From Moraxella osloensis (GTDB lineage Bacteria; Pseudomonadota; Gammaproteobacteria; Pseudomonadales; Moraxellaceae): a stretch of DNA of 64,000 nt. A program made the position numbers and the translations under genes. The stretch is taken from the NCBI RefSeq assembly GCF_001553955.1, contig NZ_CP014234.1, forward strand, positions 62,001 to 126,000. Reading direction: 5' to 3'. Below, in pieces: positions 38,967 through 47,073 of this stretch. Numbering within the stretch: position 1 is the first letter of the stretch; each line of letters opens with the position of its first letter. Under the pieces are notes generated by a model. The model was not told the origin of the DNA. It did no database searches and saw only the letters and a list, made by a program, of their open reading frames with translations.

Positions 38967-39458
38967 TTAGTTAATAGATAAGACAGACTGTACTTCAAGT
39001 TTATCGAGGGCTGGCTGGTTGATTTGTAGTTGCTGGATGCGGATACCTTGTTGTTGAAACTGATTAAATATATTGGTGATTACGCTCGCCTGCGCGTGAC
39101 TAAAAGCAACTTGGATAGTATTGCCATTCTCGACCACTTGCGCATTGATAATACCTGATTGGCTAAGTATTTGTTTGATAGCATCGGCTTGATTGACTTG
39201 TTGGGTTTGGTTGGGATTAATGTTACCTGCTTGACTGCGTAGCCAAAACACATCTGCCATGGTGTCATCGTATTTTTTTTGTGCCAGGTTGGCTTTGCTG
39301 TGTAGCGTCCAACCACCGACACCGACCACAAAAAAAAGCAAGAAAATTGCCAATATCATCAGCGCAATCTGATCACGACGTGATAAATTTTGAAAGGCAT
39401 GACCCAGAGGCGTGGTTAGTTTTTGCAGGGATTGGCTCAGTGAGGCGTGCGGTTTCAT
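38967..39458 (-). CDS. gspM: Type II secretion system protein M
   Basis: 163 residues. One N-terminal membrane helix (31-50, IALMILAIFLLFFVVGVGGW) follows a short cytoplasmic part with SRRDQ, then a ferredoxin-like periplasmic domain ending QQQGIRIQQLQI. This is the GspM layout. It partners GspL in the inner-membrane platform. Starts 21 bases after gspL. Only L and M are here; the rest of the T2SS is elsewhere, as in Acinetobacter where the genes are scattered. Confidence 0.88.
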   Translation of the reverse strand: MKPHASLSQSLQKLTTPLGHAFQNLSRRDQIALMILAIFLLFFVVGVGGWTLHSKANLAQKKYDDTMADVFWLRSQAGNINPNQTQQVNQADAIKQILSQSGIINAQVVENGNTIQVAFSHAQASVITNIFNQFQQQGIRIQQLQINQPALDKLEVQSVLSIN

Positions 39459-39479
39459 AAATTTATCTCGGTCGTAGGT

Positions 39480-40763
39480 TTAGTCTGCCAATTCAATATC
39501 TATCATGGCAAGGGCACTGCCAGCAGAATTTGGCGCCACGGCACTGGAAACCGCACTGGCAGTATTCGAAGACATCGCAGCGGGCATCGCGGCATCGACA
39601 GACCCTAGTTTTGCTTTTATTCCTTTGTTTACCATGTCATTAACGGCTTTGTTTAATGAATCATTGCTTGATGATAAAAGCTGCAGTTGTAAGTGATTAT
39701 TTTGAAAATTAAGCTGCTTGGCAGTCAGTTGGTATTGCTGTAATATCGGCTGTATGGACGATAATGTCTGAAGTACGTTTGGCGTGGCTGATTGCTGGGT
39801 GGTTAATTTGCCAGATAACTGTCGTTGTAGGGTAAGTTTGCTATTAAGCGGCTCATTGGGAAACCACTGGGCGTATTGCTGCGCCAGCAAAGTTGCGGCT
39901 TGTTTTTGTGCTTGGTTATAATAATACCAACGAAGCGCATCGACCGCAAAGGTTGTCAGCAGCGCACACACACTGACTAGGACGATGACTTTGGCATAAG
40001 GCGCAAGCGTCGTTTTACCTTTGATTGTGGCAAAGTTAAAAAAATGTCTGACCGGGTCTTTGATTGGGGTAGGCAACAACTCAGAAGACTCTACGGATAA
40101 ATTAGGCATACTGGCTAATTGCTGGATAACGGTTTCATCGTGAAAACCGGTTAAATATAGCGTTTCTAGCATGGGTAATTTGGTGAGTACCAGCGGTAAA
40201 AAACTAACCGCCATGCCGTGATAAGTATGGAGTTTTAATAACTGGGTATCTGCATCTTGGTAATACACCGCGCTTGTGGTAGGTATAGCCCTAGTATTCA
40301 TACTAGTATCTATTCTAGTATCTATTCTATTATCTATGGTCGGTAGCAATAAAAAATCTGGCAATAAAGCGACTATCTCAATACCTGCCAAAGCTGCGGC
40401 ATTAATCCATGAATGAATATCGGCAGCATGAAGCCCAAATAACGCGGGTAACTCGCTGTTAGTAGCGGTCGGCTGGATTTTGACTTGTAAATCTTCTACC
40501 GACCCAATGCTGATATCTTCAAATAAATAGCGCCTGCCGGTGTCGCCCAAAGCGTTGAGCTGGCTTGCTGAAAGGGTAGGCTGGATTGTTAATAAACTGA
40601 CACTAGGAAAATACAGACAGGCTTGTAGCTTGGCTGATTGGGTGGTTTGCAGATTGGCAAGGGTCGCAAGAGTTTGCCAATCGTCAGCCGTTTGCCAAGT
40701 CTGGGTGGTTTGTTGCCATAAACGTAAGGCAGCATGCTGAGTTGGCAACCAAATATGAATCAC
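39480..40763 (-). CDS. gspL: Type II secretion system protein L
   Basis: 427 residues from a GTG start. GspL layout: an actin-like cytoplasmic domain (about 1-245), one membrane helix (around 255-275, VIVLVSVCALLTTFAVDAL), and a periplasmic ferredoxin-like domain. GspL links the ATPase GspE to the platform. Within the cytoplasmic part a 12-bp DNA repeat encodes RIDTRIDTSMNTR, an unusual insert. The periplasmic C-terminus is Ala/Ser-rich. Confidence 0.88.
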   Translation of the reverse strand: MIHIWLPTQHAALRLWQQTTQTWQTADDWQTLATLANLQTTQSAKLQACLYFPSVSLLTIQPTLSASQLNALGDTGRRYLFEDISIGSVEDLQVKIQPTATNSELPALFGLHAADIHSWINAAALAGIEIVALLPDFLLLPTIDNRIDTRIDTSMNTRAIPTTSAVYYQDADTQLLKLHTYHGMAVSFLPLVLTKLPMLETLYLTGFHDETVIQQLASMPNLSVESSELLPTPIKDPVRHFFNFATIKGKTTLAPYAKVIVLVSVCALLTTFAVDALRWYYYNQAQKQAATLLAQQYAQWFPNEPLNSKLTLQRQLSGKLTTQQSATPNVLQTLSSIQPILQQYQLTAKQLNFQNNHLQLQLLSSSNDSLNKAVNDMVNKGIKAKLGSVDAAMPAAMSSNTASAVSSAVAPNSAGSALAMIDIELAD

Positions 40764-40799
40764 AGAAGTGTCCTACACAAAATTGACAAATTAAATCAC

Positions 40800-41252
40800 C
40801 TAACAGGTGGGAACAAAGCGTTTGATCTCAGCGGCAAGACTGGGTGCCAATATACCCATATCATATACACGCGCTTCAGCCAGCGCAAAACCCTCTAGCG
40901 GTTCATCCGTGAGAATATGGGCGATTTTGGCAATGATATTCATATGACAAACCACCACCATGCAGTCGCCAACCAATTCGCCTAGCGCATCCACGGCGAT
41001 GTCTGCATCGTTATCAGGGGTGATGCCCTCATACGTGGTCACAGGCACATGGGGAAAAAATTGCTGGATTTTGGCAAGGGTTTGCTGGGCGCGGTTGTAA
41101 GGACTGACGATAAAATGATCGGGCTCAAAGTTTTCGGCAAGCCATTGTGCGGTCTGTGAAGCTTGGGCTTGACCCAGTGCTGATAAATTTCTTTCATGGT
41201 CTGGCAGGGTATAAGCGCCTGCATCGCCATGACGAACTAAAATTAATTGCAT
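40800..41252 (-). CDS. sixA: Phosphohistidine phosphatase SixA
   Basis: 150 residues, usual SixA length. Catalytic RHG at 7-9 (LILVRHGDAG) and a second histidine in VVVCHMNI show a histidine phosphatase. SixA removes phosphate from histidine phosphotransfer domains, and in E. coli acts on the nitrogen phosphotransferase system. Between gspL and gpsA on the same strand. Confidence 0.93.
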   Translation of the reverse strand: MQLILVRHGDAGAYTLPDHERNLSALGQAQASQTAQWLAENFEPDHFIVSPYNRAQQTLAKIQQFFPHVPVTTYEGITPDNDADIAVDALGELVGDCMVVVCHMNIIAKIAHILTDEPLEGFALAEARVYDMGILAPSLAAEIKRFVPTC

Positions 41253-41285
41253 GTATTTACCTAAAAATATTTAAAGTTATGTTTG

Positions 41286-42512
41286 TCAGTTATGCTTTGG
41301 CTGCATTTGATGCGGCATGACAAATTCCACATCACTTCTAAATCCTGCTTCCATCAAGTTTAACGCAACCCCAAGCGGCGCTTTGTCTTCATAGATAATA
41401 TCGTGCAAGGCATGGGTAATTGGCATATAAATACCCTCTTTCATGGCTTTTTCATTCACCTGCTGGATAGTATTAATCCCTTCAGCGGTTTGCCCCAGCT
41501 TTTTGATGGCTTGGTCAAGGCTCATGCCACGCCCTAGCATATTACCAATCTGGTAGTTACGGCTTAAGGTCGATGAGCAAGTTGCATACAAATCACCCAC
41601 GCCCGACAACCCTAAAAAGGTCAGCGGATTAGCCCCCGCTTGGACACCAAATCGGCTCATCTCAGCCAATGCGCGGGTTAAAATCATGGCTTTGGTGTTT
41701 TCCCCGATGTCATAGGCAGCCGCCATGCCCATGGCGATGGCATAAATATTCTTGAGCGCGCCGCCAAGCTCCACGCCAATTAAATCATCACTGGCAAACA
41801 CGCGAAAAAATGCACTGTGCAGCGCTGTCTGCACCGCAAGCCGTAGCGCTGCAGATTGGCTGGCAATCACGGTAGCAGACGGCATATTATTCATGATTTC
41901 TTTGGCTAGGTTGGGACCGCTCATCACGCCAAAAGCCACATTGGGCAATTCATCCGCGATCACATCACTCATTAGCGCAAAGGTATCTTTTTCCATACCT
42001 TTGGTTAAAGACACGATGGCTTGAGCGCTGATAAAAGGCGCAATTTTTTGTAAGGTTTCGCGAAAAGCAGCACTAGGCACTGCCACAAAAATCAAATCTT
42101 TGCCTTTGACGGCTGCTTGCAAATCATGGGTAAATTGCAGGCGCTCATCAAGCTTATGGTCGGGCAAATATTTTTTGTTGATATGGGTTTTTTGCATCGA
42201 TTTGACGCTGCGTTTATCGCGTACCCAAAGCGTGACTTCGCAGCCATTTTTGGACGATAAATTTGCCATTGCCGTACCAAAACTACCACCGCCCAGCACG
42301 GCAATTTTGAGGGGCGCAGGCTCGTTGGCGAGCTGATTGTCTAAGTCTGTCTCTATGTCTAAGTCTTTCTCTAATAGCGCTGTGGTGTCAGGTTTGGACT
42401 TTTTGACCGCTTTTTCAATGACGTCGGCAAACAGCTTGCTGGCTTTTTCACGATTGACATTCAGCTTTTCTAAATTTTCACTTAGATTGGTTGCTAACTG
42501 GGGTTTTTTCAT
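41286..42512 (-). CDS. gpsA: Glycerol-3-phosphate dehydrogenase [NAD(P)+]
   Basis: 408 residues from the ATG at 42512 (AAGGA upstream). The enzyme makes sn-glycerol-3-phosphate for phospholipids. NAD loop GGGSFGTA begins near residue 74; MSGPNLAKE, GALKNIYAIAMG (catalytic Lys) and the C-terminal TAEGINT are present. GpsA usually starts a few residues before the NAD loop, so there is an extra N-terminal segment of about 65 residues, charged and helical (EKLNVNREKASKLFADVIEK then LDIETDLDNQ), of unknown role. Confidence 0.95.
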   Translation of the reverse strand: MKKPQLATNLSENLEKLNVNREKASKLFADVIEKAVKKSKPDTTALLEKDLDIETDLDNQLANEPAPLKIAVLGGGSFGTAMANLSSKNGCEVTLWVRDKRSVKSMQKTHINKKYLPDHKLDERLQFTHDLQAAVKGKDLIFVAVPSAAFRETLQKIAPFISAQAIVSLTKGMEKDTFALMSDVIADELPNVAFGVMSGPNLAKEIMNNMPSATVIASQSAALRLAVQTALHSAFFRVFASDDLIGVELGGALKNIYAIAMGMAAAYDIGENTKAMILTRALAEMSRFGVQAGANPLTFLGLSGVGDLYATCSSTLSRNYQIGNMLGRGMSLDQAIKKLGQTAEGINTIQQVNEKAMKEGIYMPITHALHDIIYEDKAPLGVALNLMEAGFRSDVEFVMPHQMQPKHN

Positions 42513-42588
42513 TGAAAATCCTTGAATCCACTTGTCCTGCAAATACTGACAACAGGGCACCCTTTACATGAGCAAAATATATAAACGG

Positions 42589-43173
42589 CTAGCTTAGCCG
42601 TTGGTTTGTGCCATTATCATAAACAATAAATGGTGTGACGTCTATCTTAGAACGCGGTGGCATGGTCGACACGGCTGTGCCAACATAGACAAAGGCAATG
42701 ACTTGGTTATCATCGGTTACATTAAAGTACCGTTTGACCTCAGGCGCATTGGCCAGTGGCCCGGTGCGCCAGACGGTGGCAAACCCTTGTGCCGACAAGG
42801 CAAGCAGGAGATTTTGCACGGCACAACTACTTGCTGCTACTTGTTCCCAATGGGGGACTTTATCATGGGATTTAAAGTCGGTGACACAGGCGATAATCAT
42901 CGGCGCACGCAGCGGCATGTTTTCGGCTTTGTTGAGGGTTTTCTCGTCAGTTTCACCTTGTGCTATCGCGGCATTTTTTAACGCCGTGCCTAAGTTGTTG
43001 AGCGCTTGCTTTTCAAGTACGATAAAACGGTACGGGTTTAAATCCTTGTGATCGGGGGCAGATAGGGCGACTTCAATCGCTTGTTCGACTTGTGCATGAG
43101 TGGGCGCAGGGGCGACAAGATTGCCGATTGAACGGCGTGATTTGATAAAGTCTAAAATTGCTGAATTTGTCAT
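42589..43173 (-). CDS. Nitroreductase family protein (YdjA-like)
   Basis: 194 residues. FMN-dependent nitroreductase fold: SRRSIGNL near 12-19 (FMN phosphate-binding Arg/Ser), SAPDHKDLNPYRFI, and the central AASSCAVQNLLLALSAQGF helix; C-terminal VYVGTAVSTMPPRSK. Length and motifs match the small YdjA subgroup. Substrate unknown. A PaiB-type remnant lies three bases upstream. Confidence 0.88.
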   Translation of the reverse strand: MTNSAILDFIKSRRSIGNLVAPAPTHAQVEQAIEVALSAPDHKDLNPYRFIVLEKQALNNLGTALKNAAIAQGETDEKTLNKAENMPLRAPMIIACVTDFKSHDKVPHWEQVAASSCAVQNLLLALSAQGFATVWRTGPLANAPEVKRYFNVTDDNQVIAFVYVGTAVSTMPPRSKIDVTPFIVYDNGTNQRLS

Positions 43174-43175
43174 TT

Positions 43176-43343
43176 TTATTCCTTAAAAAGGTGATTGATT
43201 AGCGTTGCCATATTATCCGCTGAAGCTGATTGCAGTTGTGTTAAACCGTCAATCACGCCTTGCTGATTATCCAAAGTTTTATTTTGGCTAAGTTTAAATT
43301 TGGCTTCAAAATCGGTTTGGGAAAAATCTTTGGGAATATACAT
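43176..43343 (-). pseudogene. PaiB/FMN_bind_2-type gene remnant with internal deletion
   Basis: A 55-residue frame. Its first residues, MYIPKDFSQTDFE, look like the start of PaiB-family FMN-binding regulators (MYxPxxF), and the rest, KFKLSQNKTLDNQQGVIDGL onward, looks like the conserved PaiB C-terminus (K-LSQN...GVI-GL). PaiB proteins are about 200 residues, so roughly 140-150 middle residues including the FMN site are absent while the frame stays open. I infer an in-frame internal deletion and a non-functional remnant, or a mini-protein. Recognised from memory of the family, not from alignment. Confidence 0.6.
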
Positions 43344-43388
43344 CGTAAAAGCCACTCACCTGCATAACAATTTAAGGCTTTGGATTAT

Positions 43389-44513
43389 TTAAATAGTCAT
43401 ATCTTCTTTTTTTATCTCATCCAAACGATGTTCTGCTTTGAGATATTCTTCTGATTGCATCTCTAACAGCCGTGACCGCGTACGCTCAATTTCAAACGCC
43501 AATTTTTGCCCATCATACAGTTGTAAAATTGGCTGTTCTGCACGTACCAAAAGCTTGACGCGGCGATCATAAAACTCATCGACCAGATAGATAAACCTTC
43601 GAGTGGGGTCGGCAATCACATCATTAAGCGCGGGCACATCATCGATAAGTACGGTACTAAACTCATTAGCAATTTCAATAAAGTCGCTGGCTGAGCGCGG
43701 CTGCATACATAATGCCCGAAAATCAATGTACAAGGTGTTTTCGGTGCGACCTTTGATGGCGATATCACGACCATTGATATGAATGGGGTCTTGTATAATG
43801 TGTTGGTTGTTGCTTAGCGCGGTAAAGCGGTTGGCAAGCCAGTGGATGTTTTCTTTGGTCAACGGAGACACGTAAAGTTCGGCTTGCTGCAATACGCGCA
43901 GACGGTAGTCGATGCCACTGTCAATGTTCATAACCGTACAATTTTTTTCAACTTCGGCAATGGCAGGTAAAAAACGGTCACGGTGAATACCATTTTTATA
44001 TAAGCCATTTGGCACGATGTTTGATGTGGCAACCAAGGTGATGCCTTTTTTAAATAGCATGGTAAACAAATCACCCAAAATCATCGCATCGGAGACATTG
44101 GAGACAAAAAATTCATCAAAACAAATCACATCCGCTTCATTATGGATGATATCGGCGACTTTCTGTAGCGGGTCTGGTTGACCTTGTAGCTTGTTGAGCT
44201 CGGCGTGCACCCGTTTCATAAAGTGATGAAAGTGCTGGCGCATTTTGTTGTCGGCGGGCACCGACTCAAAAAACATATCCATCATCCAAGTCTTACCACG
44301 ACCCACGCCGCCCCACATATATAGCCCTTTGGGCGGCTCAGTACGTCTTAAAAAGCTAAACAGCCCACGTTGTTTGGCGCGATTGTCCATGATTTGTTCA
44401 TAGACATTGTCCAAATAAGTCATCGCAGCGCGCTGCTGTGCATCTTCGCTAAACTCACCAGATTTTAGCGCAAGCTCATAGCGTTGTAAGGGTCGTAAAT
44501 TTGAGTGAGGCAT
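43389..44513 (-). CDS. zapE: Cell division protein ZapE (AFG1-like ATPase)
   Basis: 374 residues, normal for the family. Walker A GGVGRGKT at 68-75, Walker B VICFDEFFV near 129-137, and the arginine-rich TSNIVPNGLYKNGIHRDRFLP region are typical AFG1/ZapE. ZapE acts on FtsZ at the division ring in E. coli. The Walker A is preceded by the conserved PKGLYMWGG. Confidence 0.93.
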   Translation of the reverse strand: MPHSNLRPLQRYELALKSGEFSEDAQQRAAMTYLDNVYEQIMDNRAKQRGLFSFLRRTEPPKGLYMWGGVGRGKTWMMDMFFESVPADNKMRQHFHHFMKRVHAELNKLQGQPDPLQKVADIIHNEADVICFDEFFVSNVSDAMILGDLFTMLFKKGITLVATSNIVPNGLYKNGIHRDRFLPAIAEVEKNCTVMNIDSGIDYRLRVLQQAELYVSPLTKENIHWLANRFTALSNNQHIIQDPIHINGRDIAIKGRTENTLYIDFRALCMQPRSASDFIEIANEFSTVLIDDVPALNDVIADPTRRFIYLVDEFYDRRVKLLVRAEQPILQLYDGQKLAFEIERTRSRLLEMQSEEYLKAEHRLDEIKKEDMTI

Positions 44514-44714
44514 GTTGTCTCTCAGCGTAAATTAAAAAGTTGTCAAAATTCCATTTCAACGTGCTTTGACGTAGGGGTATTCAATAAATAGATGCGATTG
44601 AATAGACGGCATTAAAGTGCCAAATAGCGCACGATGTCAAATACAGCAAAAATTTGAATCAAAAACACCCATCAAAAACATAGAACAGAAACTAAGGATA
44701 AAATAAAAACTGCG

Positions 44715-45413
44715 TTATTTGCTACTTAACGCTTCAAGCAGCTGTTTTAATTCCCCTAATTTACCATGAAAAAAGTGCCCTGTATCGTCAATGATGTGCG
44801 TTTGAATACCAAAGTTTTCCCCAAATTGTTGTAGCGAGCTTGGCGCAATCACTTCATCATTCGCACCATAAATCATAAAGGTTTGCGCGGTGGGCAGTAG
44901 CAAATCTGAGGTGTCGTTTTTTTCAATAGAAGGGGCAATCAATGCCAAATCCGTGATGTCAAAATCATCCACGCCCAAAAATGCACTTTGTTCATTGACA
45001 AGCTGAGCAAGTTTGGCAGCAACAAATCCGCCAAACGAAAATCCGCCAATCCATAGCTTGCGCGCCTCGGTTTGGCTATGAATCCATTGAAGTACGGTTA
45101 AGGCGTCTTCGATTTCACCTGTGACATTGCCATACTCGCCCGTTGACTGACCCACACCGCGAAAATTAAAGCGTACCACATGCATGTTTTGGTCGCGGGC
45201 AAAACGATACATGGTGGTCACCACTTTATTCATCATCGTGCCTTCTTGCAATGGGTTTGGGTGACAAAGAATGGCAACACGCTCAACTGACGCGGCATTT
45301 GGGTTGGCAGCGCCCGTTGAGTCAGCTTGCCAAAGCGCGTCAACTTCAAGCTTGCCGCAAGGGGCATCTATTAATTGCGAATGGGTTGATTGTGAGTGGG
45401 CAGGTGAGCGCAT
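44715..45413 (-). CDS. Alpha/beta hydrolase
   Basis: 232 residues. Nucleophile elbow GFSFGG with S126, HPNPLQEGTMMNKVV near 51-65 and RFNFRGVGQSTGEYG near 81-95, a pattern shared by a widespread group of small alpha/beta hydrolases of unknown substrate. The likely acid is in the YGANDEVI segment and the His in DDTGHFFHG. No signal peptide; the start has an AGGACG ribosome site. The extra N-terminal 20 residues are Ser/His-rich. Confidence 0.85.
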   Translation of the reverse strand: MRSPAHSQSTHSQLIDAPCGKLEVDALWQADSTGAANPNAASVERVAILCHPNPLQEGTMMNKVVTTMYRFARDQNMHVVRFNFRGVGQSTGEYGNVTGEIEDALTVLQWIHSQTEARKLWIGGFSFGGFVAAKLAQLVNEQSAFLGVDDFDITDLALIAPSIEKNDTSDLLLPTAQTFMIYGANDEVIAPSSLQQFGENFGIQTHIIDDTGHFFHGKLGELKQLLEALSSK

Positions 45414-45699
45414 AATCGTCCTAATCTAAGCAAAAAACGTTAAAAAAACCACCCATCATGCTAACCAATTTCACCCAAAATAGCTAGTTTGAAAATCAAC
45501 AAAGCAGCCAATTGTTGCGCGGATTTTATGATTTGTAAGACCACTTGCGGCAGCTTAATTTTTACCACACACTAATACAAGCCATCAACCAAATTCTATT
45601 ATTGACATGGTGAGTTTGCCTGTATTGTTGATAATTGATGAGAACTTTAACATGATGAAAAACTTAACACCGCTATTGAAAAGGGACAGCCTGCAGATC

Positions 45700-46092
45700 A
45701 TGAAATCATCGCTCAAATCGTCTTTATTAAACATCACCCCATTAAAAATCACAACTGCCGCGCTGTTAGCAGCAGTGAGCTTATCTGCTTGTCAAAGTAC
45801 AGCAACTAATTTACCCGTGCTACAGCGCGCGAACAACACATTAGAAACCACTGGGTTAGGCAAAAGCAAAAATATCGCCAAGTTAAATGCGTTACATATC
45901 GCAACCGAGCAGTGCCGCGGAAAATCGCCCATCGTGTTGACCGATAGCTACCAGTATAACGGCGTGTTGGATGAAAACATGGGGCGCGCGGCTGACCAAG
46001 CCATAGGCATGATTGGCAGCGTGTTTGGTAGCAAAAAAACCCTTGCCCGCGATGATGATTATGAATATACCATCACCTTTAAATGTCCCTAA
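45700..46092 (+). CDS. Small unrecognised lipoprotein
   Basis: 130 residues from the ATG at 45700, chosen because it gives a normal-length lipoprotein signal (MKSSLKSSLL...AAVSLSAC); other in-frame ATGs at 45607 and 45652 give overlong signals, and none has a strong ribosome site. Lipobox LSAC. The mature part has a Cys in ATEQCRGK and a C-terminal YEYTITFKCP, perhaps a disulfide pair, and an alpha/beta look typical of small outer-membrane-associated domains. Function unknown. Confidence 0.75.
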   Translation: MKSSLKSSLLNITPLKITTAALLAAVSLSACQSTATNLPVLQRANNTLETTGLGKSKNIAKLNALHIATEQCRGKSPIVLTDSYQYNGVLDENMGRAADQAIGMIGSVFGSKKTLARDDDYEYTITFKCP

Positions 46093-46122
46093 TTGTCATA
46101 GTCAAATTATCTATCAATAAAA

Positions 46123-46150
46123 AAAGGTTAGGAGCGTTCCTAACCTTTAT
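46123..46150. terminator. Bidirectional terminator
   Basis: Perfect 11-bp stem AAAGGTTAGGA/TCCTAACCTTT around GCGT-type loop, between the convergent lipoprotein gene and the gene at 46161. Confidence 0.85.
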
Positions 46151-46160
46151 TGTTGTTGTA

Positions 46161-46652
46161 TCATTGGCGATTTAACAAATGCTGATTGAGCTGCGCAATC
46201 ACCGCTTTATCGCCTAGCTGATTGATACTATCACGAATTTTTGGAATCGGCTCGGCAGCAATCGGTTGACTATCAAATAGCTTTAACAACCGCAGTTGTA
46301 ATGCTGGCTCACCTTGCTCAATGACAATATCTACGAGGGTAGGCACATCAAAGGGCAAATCCGAGGTTGATTGTGCCATTGCCACCGCATGATAAGCGCC
46401 ATGTGGGTCTTGGTCGGTTATGATACGGGTATTTACCGCTCTATAAGCTTTTTCTGAGGTACCGCCTAAGACATTGATTTTGTGTAAACAGTTGAGCGCA
46501 GAGTTATTTTGTAATTGTGCAATAGCAATGATGTCTTCAGCCTGCTCTTGCAAATAGGCGCGTTTTTGTGCCAGTGCCTCTAATTGCTGCTCAGTGAGTG
46601 GCGCATCGCTTTCGGCTTTTTTTAAGTTGGCATTAAATTGAATTTCTGACAT
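46161..46652 (-). CDS. Unrecognised soluble protein
   Basis: 163 residues with a strong ribosome site (AAGGGG eight bases before the ATG). I recognise no family. Mostly helical by eye, no signal or membrane segment; it has a Leu-rich C-terminal half (LQLRLLKLFDSQ, ISQLGDKAVIAQLNQHLL) reminiscent of HEAT-like helical repeats. A predicted housekeeping orphan between a lipoprotein and ppc. Confidence 0.8.
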   Translation of the reverse strand: MSEIQFNANLKKAESDAPLTEQQLEALAQKRAYLQEQAEDIIAIAQLQNNSALNCLHKINVLGGTSEKAYRAVNTRIITDQDPHGAYHAVAMAQSTSDLPFDVPTLVDIVIEQGEPALQLRLLKLFDSQPIAAEPIPKIRDSINQLGDKAVIAQLNQHLLNRQ

Positions 46653-46797
46653 GGCTATCCCCTTATTTATATGGTTATTAGATAAGGGTTTTTTTTATAA
46701 AATCAAATCCACCGGTTAGACGAGCGCATTTTAATGACAATCAAGCTATTTAATCACAACCCAGTTATAATGAATCAAAATGACAAAAGGGCGTGCT

Positions 46798-46980
46798 ATG
46801 TTAGTGTTAACAGTAAATCCTGACCATATCAGTGTAACGTTGCAAGATAACCTATGGGACATTGGGCTTACGCTAAAAGTAATTGCACAGACATTGTACG
46901 CATTGCCACCCACCGAATTGGCATGGGAAACGGCAATCATGCGCATAGAGTTGGATTTTGATAAGCTTTATTTGGGTTAA
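46798..46980 (+). CDS. Possible small protein
   Basis: 60 residues from the ATG at 46798 with GGG eight bases upstream (an in-frame ATG at 46780 would add six). No family recognised. Composition is protein-like (VTLQDNLWDIGLTLKVIAQTLY) and it ends right before a terminator. A nearly equal antisense frame exists, so coding status is not certain. Confidence 0.45.
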   Translation: MLVLTVNPDHISVTLQDNLWDIGLTLKVIAQTLYALPPTELAWETAIMRIELDFDKLYLG

Positions 46981-47005
46981 TTATCATCAATCAAAAAACG
47001 TCAAT

Positions 47006-47040
47006 AAAAAAATCGCCAGTACACAACCAGCGATTTTTTA
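47006..47040. terminator. Bidirectional terminator before ppc end
   Basis: AAAAAATCGC and GCGATTTTTT form a ten-base stem with a 13-base loop, with A/T runs on both sides. Serves the convergent small gene and ppc. Confidence 0.8.
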
Positions 47041-47073
47041 AAATAAGTAATTTAAGGCTGTTTTGAACGCTTA

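Noticed and set aside
46746-46946. Minus-strand frame opposite the small gene at 46798
   Set aside because: No ribosome site, and the plus-strand frame has a better start and terminator context.
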